DNA of 64,000 bases from Plantago ovata (GCA_028274465.1 CM051456.1:114443397-114507396), one strand, 5' to 3'. Shown: positions 1 through 14,064, numbered from the stretch's first letter. Made by a program: numbers and translations. Notes: generated by a model from the sequence alone, not told the origin.

Positions 1-243
1 GACCTTGACGTACGGATCGCTGGTAATGCGTTTACTGACAACTCGGTCGCGGAGTGGGTGATTTTGTTTCGGATCGGAGGAGGAATGCTTGCGGAAGTTG
101 AGGGCGGAGACGCAGCGGCGGAACCGCTCCGAGGACAAGTCCATGTTCGGAAGGTCGCGAGCTCTGACGATTTTGAGGTCCAGGTCTCCATGGAGGTAAA
201 TTGTACTGGACTCTTCAGCTTGTTCATCGTCATTTTCGCCCAT
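1..243 (-). CDS. Phospholipase D (delta-type), first exon, truncated by window edge
   Basis: Eighty-one codons read from an ATG at 243 on the minus strand to the window edge. The N-terminus is an acidic leader followed by a C2-domain start ([20 protein letters not shown]) and then ITSDPYVKV, the calcium/phospholipid-binding beginning of plant C2-type phospholipase D. It closely resembles the start of the complete PLD gene at 1818-6433, which reads [18 protein letters not shown] at the same place, so the two are tandem paralogues in the same orientation. The catalytic HKD motifs lie outside the window, so activity cannot be judged. The open reading frame runs to the edge without a break. Family assignment is confident; the subclass is inferred from the neighbour. 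Confidence 0.8.
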   Translation of the reverse strand, partial: MGENDDEQAEESSTIYLHGDLDLKIVRARDLPNMDLSSERFRRCVSALNFRKHSSSDPKQNHPLRDRVVSKRITSDPYVKV

Positions 244-1817
244 TGTATTTGTATTTAGCTTCTTCTGTTCTCTCTCACTGTTTGGTTGAATTTGGTTATT
301 TGGGGGGAAAGTCGTCTCTCTCTCTCTCTGCTCTCAAGCACCTGCTTTCTTTTATAGATTTGGTAAAGAGTCAGTAGTAGGTTCTATTATTTTAATTCCA
401 AAAAAATCTAAACAAAGTTAAATGAATCTCAACTAAATTCAACTTATTTTTAATTCTACGTTGAATTTTTATTTATTTATGTGTTCATGATCCGTCAAAC
501 TTCTTTACAAAGTGATCATGAGTCATGAGTTGATCTAAATCAAAGCGAGTTTGTTCTTAATTAAACTCGTGTCGACTAAACTTGGATTTTTTAAATTTGT
601 CCCGTCCATGTTTGATGATTAGTAATGGTTCCTCATTTATCCCAGTAAGACCCTCTTATTTTGTACATCTTGTTTACTTTTATGGAATTTTTTTTGCTGT
701 TTCAAAAATAAAAATACTCGAACCTCCAACTTACCGGTTAGTGGTGAAATGTCTTACCCATTAACGTGATTCGTCGTCTTAACCAAACTTGGATTTGATG
801 AGTTTAATTAACATAATCGAGCTTTTTAATGAACTGCTTAAGATGATCATCTTAGCTCGTTAACACCCGTTTTCTATCCATCTTGCCCCTTGGTTTATAC
901 TTTATAGGGAAATCTGACTGAATTGAATTTTTGGAAGAAACACCCAACTCGAACTTGGTTAAGTCAACTTTAAAGTTTAAACCAAGTCCATAAATAGGTA
1001 GGGCAATATTTTAATTAATGAATCATCAAGTGACAGTAACAGTATTGAGTTGAAGTATGAAGATGGACTATATTATTTTTTCAAGTATATGTTTACATCG
1101 TGTCGAATGCAATGCCATGCCAGAGCATCTTAGATAGTTCAATACAGATATATATAACTGATGTTTTTCGGAAATCACACATGCATATCATGACAACACT
1201 GGTAGTAGTAACTTTTATGTTAAACAAATCCTGACTGACTGACCTGTTTCTTATTGGGGTGTACGCGGGCGGTTACCCACGTGTAAATGAGAGTAGTACG
1301 TATTTTACTCAGAATAAACAGAAAGACCAAATACTTGTCTCTAACATTTCTACCAGTCTTTTCTTGAAACAATCTCTCATAAATTAAAGCCTAAGCTGGT
1401 TTATAATAACGACAGCTCGTCCAACTCTTCTAATAATATTATTGTCAACGCAGTAGTTTCTGATGCTGCTACTATTGACTTTACTGAACAAGTTAATAGA
1501 AACTAATGGAATTAATTGGAGAAGGAAAACCTTTTTCCAAAGTTTGGTGATACAGGGGATGTAAATATTCTTATGGTAAAAGAACCATACAAGGAGCTCT
1601 ATATCATAAGTATGCTCTCTTTGAAGGTTCTATACACATGGTAAAACTATGTTGTGCTAATACAATATTTCCAAATATACTTTTTAGGGCATCGGCAAAA
1701 ATCTGTACAGGGCTGAGTACATGGATTCTAGTCTAAAAACTCCGCTCAGAGATAGATGCACACCAACATTCAACAGGCAAGTTTTTCTCACCCGTGATGT
1801 GAAAAAAGATGGCCATG
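244..1817. other. Intergenic: 3' side of the complete PLD gene and upstream region of the partial PLD gene
   Basis: About 1.6 kb of AT-rich sequence between the two tandem PLD genes. It should hold the promoter of the truncated gene (next to 244, where a CT microsatellite lies near 316-331) and the 3' UTR of the complete gene (next to 1817). I see no convincing reading frame. The segment near 700-765 looks slightly like a reverse-oriented tRNA-type SINE head (a GGTTCGAGT-like B box on the minus strand), but I could not define its ends. Confidence 0.5.
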
Positions 1818-4800
1818 TTATGTAGTTAAAGCATCAGGAAGATTAGTCGGAGCCCCCAATATCTTACCACCAACATCTGGAAATGTTTCATGTCCAGGCA
1901 AAGATTTTACCTTTCCGCTAGCATCCACCAAAACTGGATATTTAAGAATATGTCCTTGCAATGGATCTTTGAATTCCTCAGCGGTGTATCTCTTCCAGTT
2001 ATCTTCTGCAACTGCATTCACTTTCCTTACGCATTCCAAATTTTCTGGATCCTTGAAGCAGTCCTCAAGTGTTCCCAGGTGCTCGGCCCAAAGTGACATT
2101 CTGTATCCATATACCTGCATTTTTGTATAAATTTCAAATGATATTGTGAGGACTATAAAATATGGACTATTTCATGAGTGTAGTAGTTATGATATAGAAA
2201 TAGAATATGATATGACTTGAATAACCAACCTGGCCATGTGGATGTTTCGTATTCTTGGCCCAGGTATAATGAGGCTGATAAGCACCCATTGCAATCTCGG
2301 TATCTCTTGAACCAGCCATCGACCGTTGGTTAATATTGGCAGAACCCATAATCACATACTCATCATCAACAACCATCCCCTTTGCGTGAACATATATCAT
2401 AAATCTTCCAGATTTTTGTGAAGGTGATACCTGAAGGATAAAGTATTTCAAATAAATACAGTGACATGTGGCTTCTTATGGAAATGAGTGACAACTAGAA
2501 GTGTATTATGTTACAAACATTTATATAGCCTGGAACCAACATAGAGTTTCATATAGAGAACAGTGTTTGTCCTGCTTCTAAGATTAGCCATTAACTAAGA
2601 CCCTTTCCATTTTAGCAAACTATTTAATTGATTGATGAGTTAGGAGTAGTAGATATGATTTTTTTCAAATTATTTAGAACATATAAGAAGAGAAATATAC
2701 TGTATTTCCACTTGAAGAGGGTGAGCCATTTGCATTTCCTTCTTCAGGGATATTTTCTCTATTTCCGAGACAATAGAAATTAAGATAGTCGGTTGGATGA
2801 GCATCCTCCATTTGAGCAGCTTGCAGTTCTTCAGCTATTAATTGGTACATCATTTGCATTGTTTGGAACTACAAAGAGAAAATTGATGAAGTGTTAATAT
2901 CATTATCTTCCATTTGACAGAGAGGACATACAGGAAAATGAGCACTGGATGTTGTCATTGGAAAGGAAATACTACTATCCTTATTATAAATAGGAAACAC
3001 AGATTTCTTTCTGATGATATTAGCGAATAAGTCGACATAAAAAAGAAGTGATAAGCATGTTTTCTGAAATCTGTCACATCACCTGCCAGTAAAGGATTTC
3101 TTGTACGGAAAGAGAATCAGGAGCACCCTCTGGCCACATTGGGATCACAACATATACAGTGAACCGCTCCTTTGCTCTTATTTTGCTGACAATTTTTAAT
3201 GCAAGTTCCATTGGTATTAGATTGTCCGCACCTAACAAAGGAAAGCCAAAATTAAGGGGGGGTGGAAAAAGAAGACGTAACATTTTTCCAATCATGATGT
3301 ATTTTACAGGTTAATGTACATCAGCAATGCTCAACAGTATTGAAACACAGAATGTGAATCGTGAAAGAAACATATATACCAGCATCTTTGTATGAGGGCC
3401 AAGCATAAGAGGAACCGAGGAAATATTGGTTCTCAATGTATATGAAGTGCTGAGCAGATCTTATTGCCTGGATATAAGCCATTTGAATGCTCTTGTCTAC
3501 AACCAAATGTTTTGCTACAACTAGGTTCTGCAAGGAACCAAAAAAATAAAATGAGTTTCCAACCCTTTTTGCCAACCATGAATTAAATTAAAAGTTTATG
3601 GTGTATGTAAACTAGCCGTATAGAAAATTGAAGTTCGAACGAGTACTTGTTCCGCAGCTGAATGGGCATTTTTGGGAAACCCTTTAACTGAACCTGAATC
3701 TATGGATCGGAATACCTGTGTGAAACCAACAAGTTCTAGTTTTAGCCACTTCAAATTGAAAGAGAAATAAAATGTACATTAACGAAAGAAAATATTAATA
3801 GCAAGTGGAGGGGGTGAAGAAAGACGTGAGTTACATAACCTGAATATGCCAGTTTTCAGGATCATCTTCCTGGTTGACCCATAATGAAGGATCGTCATTT
3901 GGAACAGATTCAGAAGGACTCTTTATCCATGAAATGCGCTCAATATGTATCAAGGCATCATTATGATAACGCGACATTCTTTTGAACTTTAGTCCAAGTT
4001 CTATCCATTTCGTGGCCTTTTTCCACCTTTGTTCAAAGTTCTTAAGCACATCAGAAGCAGCAGGCCCTTCTATTTTGCAATGTAAATCGTGCCATGGTTG
4101 CCTCGGGCCCTTTACTCCAGGCTGTGAGGAATTATAATAAATTATTAGTATGCTTCTAAAATAAAGGCGTATAAGTATTATCACCAGCTACCTTTTTCAT
4201 GAATGCCAGTCAGCTAATAACTAAACTAAATCTGTTAAACATTAATAACAGATGTAAGAATGGCAAAGCAGAGGGAGAAGTCTTACAGGAAGTGTTGGAT
4301 TGTGAAAATCATCTTTAAAGACGGTGTCAAGATCACTAAACAGTCGGTGTTGAGGTGTATCATAGCGTCCATCACAGAGATCTAGACCGCCAATAAATGC
4401 AGTTATCTTTCGGTTGTTGCCATTGCCTTGGGTGTCGACAATTACACACTTTTGATGATGAGTATATAGGGTTCCAACAACCTGAATACAAGACAAGAAA
4501 AATAGATTCATTGTTACTTTACTTGAACAACAACACAGATCTTCATTGGTCAAGATCTTGAGGCTATGTTATAATATCATACTTTGAACTGAATATCCAT
4601 CGATTTAAGAAGATCTCAGACATAAAATTGACTATTGTTCTCTTATGACTGCAAGTAGAACAAGCCCTTGTTGGAGGCAACTATTAAACCTGAGTTACTT
4701 TTGAATTAAACTAGCCTTGCACAAGGTAGATTGGCGAAAATGTTCCATGGAATACTACAGAACAGCATACCTGCTGTTTAAAAATGCTAAGCTTAGTGCT

Positions 4801-6433
4801 TGCATATCGAGGGGCCAGAACACAAGTGACAGATGAATGCTTGAAAAACTTCTTAGTGTCTTCATCATGAGTTTGCATCACTCCTGCCTGCATACAAATT
4901 ACGAATATGAGCAGATCTACTAAATGAAAGGAGTCCAGTATGGTGTGAAGCAACAAATGTTCCAGTATACTCATAACAATAATTCTTACCGTATTAATAA
5001 AGAATTTATTGTGGGAAGTCTTATCATCCCAAACCAATAAAAGCACTCTCACTCCTTCTTGCGACTTGTACTTCAACAGTTCTCCCAGAGTCAGATCCCC
5101 ACCCTTAGGCAACGGCCTAGTAGGCTCTCTCACCAACTTCACCTTATCGTAAATTGACCATCCTACTAAATACACAAAATGGTGTGCCCCTAATATTGCG
5201 TGGCATATATCTTCCCAGCACTTACCATGCTCAAAATTTGTATTATTATCTAACTTGATCTCCGGCAGTGACCCATCAATCACGTGGGCATCTTGGTAAA
5301 GCGTCAATTTCCCCCCATGCCGCAACGGAAAATAACTAGCCTCTAGTCCACGATCTATCTCTAACCCTTTCGAATACATCGGGCTCCTATCACAAGGATA
5401 ATATGTCATATGCAAATGGACAGCAGAATTCGGCTTAGGAGGCTTCCCCATTGAATTAAGCACCGGAACCCACTCGTCAAACAGCTCACCGGAGGCAATC
5501 TTCTTTGCTGATATGCTGGCAATGCCGATAAGTTCAGCACCAAACATGTCATTGTCTTTCACATGGAAGTCAAGCTACATGATTTGTTCCCCAAATAACA
5601 AATAATTAGATAATAATCATCTTGCACGTTAAGGTTTCCTAAATTAATAACAATCTCACAATTAGTTAATGTTCACAAAATTTCTTAATTAATTCATTTC
5701 ATGTGCAGAACCTTCAAACAGAGCGAAAACCTGAGATTAATGAATCGTTGCAGATCTGCTAAAATAAAGTGACGCAATTAATGAATTCGTTGCAAGCTAA
5801 CTCAATAGATCACGAATCTAATAATTACAGAAGGTAAATTATCGAATTAATTAATTCCATTTATGTACAGAACATTCGAACAGAGTTAAGCGAAAACCTG
5901 GAATTCATGAAATCATCGCAGATATCCTAAATTAATAAAGCAAAGCGACGCAATTAATGCATTCGTGGCAAGCTAACTCAAGAGATGACGAACCTGTCTA
6001 ATCTTCTAATAAATACAGAAGGTACATTCTCGAAATGAATTTGGCATTGAGAAATTGGAAACAGAGGAGTAAATAAAATTTGATGAAAGAACAAGAACGA
6101 ACGAACCTGAGAAACAGGATGAGCTACGGGGATTTTGAAATGCTCATTCCAAATCGGATTCTGCGTATTGGAAATGACCCTAGTTCGAGCAACCCGAGCT
6201 CCAGATAAAATGACGGTGACGTAAGGATCGCTGGTGATGATATTTTTACGGCGCGGGTGGTGGTGGTCCCGTTTCTTTTTGTTGGCGAAAGGCTTACGGC
6301 AATCTAACGCAGTGAAGCAGCGGCGGATACGCTCGGTAACCAGGTCCATATTGGGCAGGTCACGAGCCTCGATGATTTTGAGGTCGAGCTCTCCATGGAG
6401 GTACACAACGTCGTCGTTTCCGCTAACAGGCAT
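1818..6433 (-). CDS. PLDDELTA: Phospholipase D delta-like, complete 11-exon gene
   Basis: Exons on the minus strand: 6107-6433, 4990-5574, 4771-4887, 4287-4481, 3840-4121, 3647-3715, 3380-3527, 3083-3231, 2701-2868, 2230-2430, 1818-2114. They sum to 2538 bases, 845 codons plus stop, close to the roughly 870 residues of Arabidopsis PLD delta, and all introns are GT-AG. An N-terminal C2 domain (about residues 10-150) is followed by two phosphodiesterase motifs: HQKCVIVD near residue 351 and HAKGMVVD near residue 695, the latter followed by GSANINQRS. Both HxKxxxxD triads are intact. The enzyme hydrolyses membrane phospholipids to phosphatidic acid. In Arabidopsis PLD delta is plasma-membrane/microtubule associated and works in stress signalling. 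The gene lies directly downstream, on the same strand, of no other PLD within the window; its paralogue is at 1-243. Identity as PLD is near certain; the delta subclass is probable. Confidence 0.93.
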
Positions 6434-7313
6434 TTCGTTGTGTGTAATTTGTTTTGTATTGGCTGTGGCGAGTAGTGGTGGTGTTTAGGTCTCTCCGCCG
6501 CAACCACTGGTGGCGGAAGTGGCGGATTGAATGATGATGTTTTGGTGGAGGCGAACTAATTTTGCGGTGGGTTAGAGTTTGAACGTTAATATTTGATTCC
6601 TCTGGAAATTATTTGGAGACACGTGGTTGATGACGATTTGGAGTTAAAATATGGACCTGTTATATATTTGTGTGGATTTTAAGGGTTCAGAATTGGTGTC
6701 AACTTTGCAAGGAATGGATGCTTCTTTTTGAAAGTATGTTTTTTGGCCCTGAAAGGAGGAATTTTTGAAGAATAATCATAAGATGTGTACAGAATTGGAT
6801 TGACATGAAATTAGTTCACTCTCATTAGAAGATTTGATTGTTTTCGGTATTATGATTTTGTAAATAATATAAAGTGAAATTAAACAGAAAATTTTATAGA
6901 ATAGAACCTTCATAGATGTAGACAGCAAAGGTCAAATCACTAAGTTTAGCTTGGGGTATTTATTTCTACCTTTTCTCTTATGAAATGATAGTCGATTTCA
7001 TGTGTTAGGTTCTTTCATGAAAAACTGGTTTCCTTGTATGGTGAATGGCTGGTTGATTAACACATAATAATGTCATGGGAACTTAATTTTTATGCCAAAA
7101 TCTCCAAACAGAATATTCAACCATATTATTTCAAATGATCAATGGCTCTATCGTCTATACTCTGATTATGCACTTGATTGATCTACTAACTATCAAGTGT
7201 TTTTTGGACCTTCAGCTAATCCGTGAGTTACCAAACAAGACATGATAACTAGTCAATGATCTGCTATTGTAGGTACAACCACCAAAGTTCGAATCCGTTA
7301 ACACACACATTAA
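6434..7313. other. Intergenic: PLD promoter/5' UTR and spacer
   Basis: This is the upstream region of the PLD gene starting at 6433. A GC-richer 5' UTR-like stretch (about 6434-6580) gives way to AT-rich spacer. I see no reading frame with family similarity. Confidence 0.5.
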
Positions 7314-7466
7314 GGCTCTGTTCTCTTCGTCTTAATAGAGCCGAACTGAACTGATCTAAACTGAACTTATTTGTAGTACAAAATAGTATTAGGCAAATCT
7401 GAACTGAACTTAATGCATCTGAACTGAACTTAAAATAATCAATTTTCAGACGAAAAGAACAGAACC
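7314..7466. mobile_element. Tourist-like MITE, 153 bp, TAA target-site duplication
   Basis: The terminal inverted repeats are GGCTCTGTTCTCTTCGTC at the left and its near complement GACGAAAAGAACAGAACC at the right. They are flanked by the 3-bp duplication TAA (7311-7313 and 7467-7469). A TAA/TTA duplication with a GG-CTGTT-type terminus is characteristic of non-autonomous PIF/Harbinger (Tourist) elements. The interior consists mostly of CTGAACTGAACTT-type repeats. A related element is at 40556-40778. Confidence 0.8.
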
Positions 7467-7469
7467 TAA

Positions 7470-8050
7470 CCCTAATAAATGATATTGTGCTCAGGTTCAG
7501 TGACTCGATATATCTAAATTCTAAACAAAGGTATCATGACACTGTTACAAACTTGTGCAGAGAATCACACCCAGATCCAGGTGCTTTGTGAACTTTAACA
7601 TAAACAATGGACAAAAAGGAGAATATATTCTTAGATCTCAATCAAAGCAAAAGTACATTGCTAAGTAGCATAAGATGCTATACAACAAGAAAGGCTGGCT
7701 ATATATGCCAATATAGGAATCATCGATCCTTTACCTATTATATATACAGAAATCTCCGGCAACATTTGCTTGACAATACTAAGTATTTCTGGACTAATAA
7801 TACAAATAGAATACATAAATAATACAGTACAGGACTAACTATGCAACTTCTGTTCCAGCTACTACTGTATATTCTTGGATATCTTCACCAGGTATTCTAT
7901 AAAATTTACCCTTCTGTGATGAGCTAATCATCTGTGGCCCAAGAATTTTACCATTCTTTCGCGTGTGATATTAAGGATTGATTGAATAAGTCCTAATTTT
8001 AACCGAGGGAGCTAAATGGTCGAAGTTCTAAAGAACCGGCCAGTGTTTTC
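7470..8050. other. 3' flank of the transporter gene
   Basis: AT-rich sequence downstream of the transporter stop codon (8051-8053, minus strand). It probably contains the 3' UTR. No other gene is recognised. Confidence 0.45.
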
Positions 8051-11000
8051 TTAAACCAATGTGGAAGTATTGGTGTTGTTGCAGTCTTTAGCAGGTGGAG
8101 GAGGCTGTATCGTGAGGCTTTGTATGAAAGCCAGCATCTACAGAAGTAAAAAATTGTCATATTTAAGTTCAAAAGGAATAACTAGAGGATGAAACACTTT
8201 TTAGAACATGAAAAAGTGTAGTATCAGGGGAAAGAACTTACAGCAGCAAAGCTAGAGCACATAATGCTGAATCCAGGGAAGTAAAATGGTGCGTCATCCG
8301 AAAGAAACAATGCTGAGAACATATAGGTCAGTACGACGAATGTTTTGGCATGCATAAAGATATCATGGGCAGTGCTTTTGCATACCTGTTAAAGGGCTGA
8401 AAGCAATAGGAGAGACTATGTTGGCAAAGGAACATATGCCTGTAATGCATCCTTGCGCCTTGCCCTGTTTGCGTTTGACAGATACAATCTTGTTAGTACA
8501 TTTGTGTAATTTGGAAACCTCAAGTAGATGAGTTAATGCTTTAATTGTGCCTTACCTGTTCAGATGGTCCAGTTTGTTTAGAAGCAATGCTCTTTAACTG
8601 CATGCAAAAACGCCTTTAAGTCAAAAACATGTAACCTATTGATGCCCAGGATATGGAGGGGAAAATGAGTTACTAGTAAGTAGTAACCAAGAACTTACAC
8701 ATGGCATAGCAAAAGTAGCCACAACAGAGATCAGTGCAGCAGCATAAGGAACCTGAAAGTTTAAACGAAAAATGATTATAAAGACATTGCCAGGCGATTG
8801 CGCTCTATAATTCAACCTGCAAGTGAAGAATGGACTTACCCACGGTGCCCAAGCTACGCTGTAAAGGACCATCTGCACCCAAAAATGTAAACTGGTTAAT
8901 CAAAGAATTGAATTATAATCTTCAACATCCCAAGTTCTCAAGTAATCTCAATCATCCTTATTTGAAATCGTGAAAGATGTAAACAAAATATAAAACGTGG
9001 AAATGTTTTCGATCTACTTACATGAGCACAACTGAAGAAGAGCCCTACAGACATCATCTTTTCTTCTCCCATAAGAGGAGTTAAGACAGGCATCAAGATA
9101 AGCTGAAATAATTGAAAACAGAGAACATCACATTATTTAATGCAAAAATAAGGATGCTGCCAAGTACAAATAAAACGCAATGTAAGAACAAGTTACCTGT
9201 GATACTGATCCTGCAATTCCAGCAATTATCATCAGATCAGCAAATTGATCTTTGTTGAAGTGAAATTGAGCCTTCAAGTAGTACTGCATTTGAATCAACC
9301 AAACAAGATTTCATAAGAAGTCCATTTACACATGTAGTATTAACTTCTATGGAAATGATGAACATACCAGCAGAGAAGCGTAGAGTCCAACATCTGCAAC
9401 GGTTATGAAGAATGCAACCACTGCGGCTTTTGTGAACGTGGGGCTGTTCATATGATATATATAAGGCAGCATAAGCATTAGACATAGGAATCAGGTTAGA
9501 GTAACTTGTTTCAGGTTTTGGTTACTTTAAAATAGTTCTTATCCCTAAGGGAATACTATTAGCTAAGCACGAAGATACGAAACATTGCAGCAGACCTGGT
9601 CCTTAACAAGCACATGGTATCATTCACAGAAGGCAGAGTCTTGAGGACTTTCCACTTCTCAGAGGGACCTTTTTTCAGAAGACAATCAGTTTCCGTGCTC
9701 TTTGTACAAAATGCGTTGTTAGCGACGGTCTCTACAAGGAAAACTTTCATGTACACCAATGCTACAACTGACATTCCTGTCGCAACCTACACATACAAGC
9801 AAAATGAATCATCTATGTACGGGACAGCCTAACAAGTAACGAATCAGAGATGTTGACACGAGGGAATGCATACTTGAAAAGTGGCAGAAGTGGAGAGAAA
9901 TCGAGCACACAGGTTACCAAACACGAATGAAGAAGATGAAAAGCCTGACATTATTCCGAATACTGAAGCCCTTCTACTCTCTGGAACATTATCTGCCTGT
10001 AGTTAAACCACATGGCAATTATGCTCAATGCTAGATATTTTGGTTCTATTGCATTACGCTTCGTCATCAATATGTAAGACCTTATACAGAAATTAAAGTT
10101 TCAGGGCTTTGTGTAATTTTGTACTCTAATTAAGATTCTGGAACAGGAGCAGTACGTACCACGTAAGCCAGGGCGAGAAACTGAACACTGCCATCACTGA
10201 CCATTGAAATGAGAGTCTTGAGTCCAAAGTAAGCATAGAAATAGTATCTTGTCCTGCTATAGGCCAGAATTGCTGTAATCATAAATCAGGCTCATTAGTA
10301 TACTAGCAATAAGTTAAATTCTGCTATAGCTTAACAATCTCATAAATTTTGCTTTGATCTTTCTCAAATTAACAAACAAGTCATACAAAATGGTACAGAA
10401 ACATAGTCCAAAGTATTATTTTACCAACTTTCTTTTTATTACCTACAGTTGGTGCAACAAGAAGATGGTTTAGTTGAATAGTTCCATGGAAATCTGGTCA
10501 TATGAAATGTGTGAAATGATGTGGAAGTAGTCTTACTACTCACCTAAAGGAAAGATGGACAGTGTCATAGGAACAGTGAGCATGACTTTTCTCCCATATT
10601 TGTCTGATAGATTCCCTACCAACGGCATCACAACTAGTGACCCTAACCCCACAACCTGCACAAAAAGAACAGATACTTGCATGTATGAGCTAAAACTCTG
10701 GTGCATGCGAACAAAGTACCATGTAACTAACATATGAATATATAATCAATAAACTATCTCATTCCGGTTAGGGCCTAATTCGGAAGCGAACAATGTCATA
10801 CCACCACTGCGACAGGTTATAAACCAGCACTTACTATAAGCCGAGCACCTAAAACAAAATCTATTGTGGGTGTCCTAGTTGTTCTCCACGAGCTATTGCA
10901 ATGTACAATACCATACAAATCTTACTTGTGGTTGCTTTAAGATGCCCATTACTACTAATCTTAAGTTGCAAGCAATGATAAAACGTGAGACTAGCTAAAA

Positions 11001-14000
11001 TGCCACATCATTATGCACTCTGCAGCTTGCCACCTCGTTTGACACAATATCTCACAGTCTATTGATGTTTATTCTTGTCCTTCTTGTGTTCTTTTTCAAT
11101 AATGTTTACTTTTTTTCATTCATCTTTTTTTAGGACTTTAAGTATTTTAACTTTTTCATACATAATCCTCATGGGAAAAAGTATTGGAAAAAGGAAAAGG
11201 GAGGATGAAATTAACCTAACATTTAAAGTAACTTGTGAGATATTTATGTCCTTGTCCAATTAACTACCGTATCTTCATCTCCACTAAGGATATATCCCAA
11301 CTGCAAGTCTGCAAGGAGCTAGTTCTTTCATGATCTTCAGTAGTGGATAAAGTAAAACCTTTAACTTATAAGTGAAAGTTGACGACGTAAGGCGTCTATT
11401 AAAGTACTCGTATTTACTATCAAGTATCAACCGGTTATAAAAACTATACCAACAACACTTAACTCCTAAACTAGCTGATAGGTATCGAATCCCACTCCAC
11501 CTATTCACATGCTATATCTGTGATAATTAAATGATGCTTTTGAAATGTTTGTTAAATGACGTGATACCATTAGTGCGAATGTATGATGCAAGATACCATC
11601 AAAACAGTGACATCTCAACACGTTGCAAAAGATATGAAGATTCGAGTAAAATATCTTGACAATCACCAGTGGTAAAAAAAATATGTTGGATTTATTGACC
11701 CTATATTTTGATGCCTTAGTGGGACGGTGGCCAAAGGCCCAAAGTCAAGACAGGTAAAGAAGTTAATGAAGTTGAAAGCATACTCCACAAACTAATGACA
11801 GTCGTAAAAAGTACTGTTTGTTTTCACATAAAAAAAATTCCAAGAAAAAAAAAAAACTAATTTTACACCTAGTTTCGTTTGCATCACATAAGCGATGATT
11901 TAAACGTCTGTGAAACTATAAAAAGTTTTACGATTCGTTAAGCGTAAAACTGGTTAGACATTAATATACTACTAATAGTGTAGTTACACAGTAGATGCAA
12001 AGATTGGACGGGCCCCAAACTTGTGATTTTTCGAAATGGAGTTGTGATACCTAAGATTTTTTTATTTTTTCGTAACAAAAATTATAACTATAATACCATG
12101 CGTCCCACATTATTAATCTCATATAATATGGTATGAGAAAATTTGAATGATTTCAAAATGAAATCTGGGTGAGACGGGATCTTAGGACTAAAGTGAACTA
12201 TTACATGTGTGACCAATATCATGAATAACCACGCCGTTCCAGTAATTTTTATGGTGGTGATTTCTTTGTGTTAATATCCCATTATTGACATTTGACACCA
12301 TAGCTTCTTTCTTTTTTCCTTTCAAAAATAGAACTTATTAACGCTTTAAATCACTCTTGTTTCTATCTTTAGCGTTAATTAAGCATATATATCTCTAATC
12401 TACTAAGTTCATTTCACCAAAACTGTAGTTGTCAAACTGCTACTGCTAGAGTGCTAGTGACAATACTTGCCTCATTTAGCGTTGTCTTGAGATAAAAGCA
12501 CTGGAACGCCCTTTGGTTTTTCCTTCTATTTCTTATAATCTAAGCAAATAAGACAAGACAAGTTAATAATTAAATTCATGGTTAATTGTTAAAGTCACTT
12601 TTAAAAATTTGTCACTTATATAGTAGTGTTATCTTATAATTTGTTGTATAACAATAAAAAGCATATAACGTGGGTGTACATTGAATCATTTCCCAATGGC
12701 ATGGTTTAAGAATAGAATCATTAAACAATGACCGAAGCATATCAACGAAATTCAAAAGAGATAATATTGCCCAAAAGACAAGGGCCGGAAATACAAGGAA
12801 AATACTCGAGAGTTCTAGCGTAAAACCACCAAAACAAACAAGTTACAACCTTCACCACCACTCACCAATAGTACTATTACTATCTAGGCTACAAATTAAC
12901 CAGGAGCCTCTTTACCCCACAATATTGCCCAAGAGATTAATTATCATCATTTAATGAAATCATCAATGTATACGATGGAATAGGTTTACCGTGTGATGAT
13001 GACGTAGCGTCTGGAAATAAAAAGCCGAACAAAACGTAAATACACGCTAATTAGATTTTTACTCTTCATTTACTATGGTGAATGACCTATAATGAATGTT
13101 TCGTACTATACCTGTATAGGCCGACCCCGAGTTCACTGTAGGATTGTAGTAGTAAAACTAAAGTAGAAAATAATAATAGATCCGTCCCATTGGTAGTCCC
13201 ATTGGTACGGCATGTTTGATATTTGATATAGGAAAAAATTGATAAAAACACCTCAATCTTTACTACAAGTGAGAAAATACCCCCAATCTATTATTACAAT
13301 TATACGTGAGACTTGTAATACTAATAGATTTAATAGTGTATGTATTGTACTGTGATATAAAGTGAGTAAACCAATGAAAATTAGGAAAAAATGGGACCAA
13401 CTCAAGAAACAAGTATGGAATATCACGAAAGTACGAAGATATTGTTTTGTTTGGAGTGCAAAAATGACTAATACGACGGATATTGGAGTATATGTCAACT
13501 GTCCATAAATTTATAAATGTCCAAATATTGGATATTAATAATTAAGCTAATTAGCTTTATAACTTTAGCTAGTCATTTTCTTTATTATTAAAAAAAGAAA
13601 AAGCTTATATGTATATACTCCACATGAGTAGACTTGGATAAAAAATACATTCCGTTTACAAATAGTTAATTAAGATTTTTTTTATGTTTTAACACAGCCA
13701 AATATAATGTCAAAACTACACTCTGAGTTGATAAATTAAACCATCTCCCAAACAAAACGTCCATGACCATTCTCACAGTCACAACGTTTCGCGAATACAA
13801 ATGCAAGCATGAAAAGTCCATAAAGAAGAAAAAGTTTCAAACATATTGAAACTTTCATTTCATCTTGATAAACTGAAAAATTCAAAAAATACGTACCGCT
13901 TGTTGAGCTCCACTGAGATATATGGCCAAGGAGCATTTATCTTTACCGGGGCAGAGCGCAGACATGGTGATGTCGGTAATGGCCGGAACCACCATGAAAT

Positions 14001-14064
14001 TGGCGAAGCAGTAGAGGAATACCGTCATGAAGAGGTGGCTCAGCCCAACCGCCGCCTTTTCCAT
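8051..14064 (-). CDS. Major facilitator superfamily transporter (tetracycline-transporter-like / hippocampus abundant transcript-like)
   Basis: Fourteen exons on the minus strand: 13897-14064, 10544-10655, 10160-10272, 9874-9996, 9596-9786, 9368-9443, 9197-9283, 9022-9102, 8840-8872, 8699-8752, 8556-8597, 8386-8464, 8242-8312, 8051-8137. They total 1317 bases (438 aa), every junction keeps frame, and all introns are GT-AG. Exon 1 carries the first membrane helix ([20 protein letters not shown]). Exon 2 carries MFS motif A, GNLSDKYGRK, near residues 70-79. The remaining exons are hydrophobic and consistent with about 12 helices. The family is that of Arabidopsis At2g16970-At2g16990; the substrate is unknown. 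Intron 1 is exceptionally long (10656-13896, 3.2 kb) and holds the left breakpoint of the 8.5 kb tandem duplication at 11529. The exon 1 used here therefore lies inside duplication copy 1. Confidence 0.9.

Noticed and set aside
690..770. Possible second SINE (B-box-like GGTTCGAGT on the minus strand)
   Set aside because: No A box at the right spacing, no poly(A) tail and no target duplication could be found.
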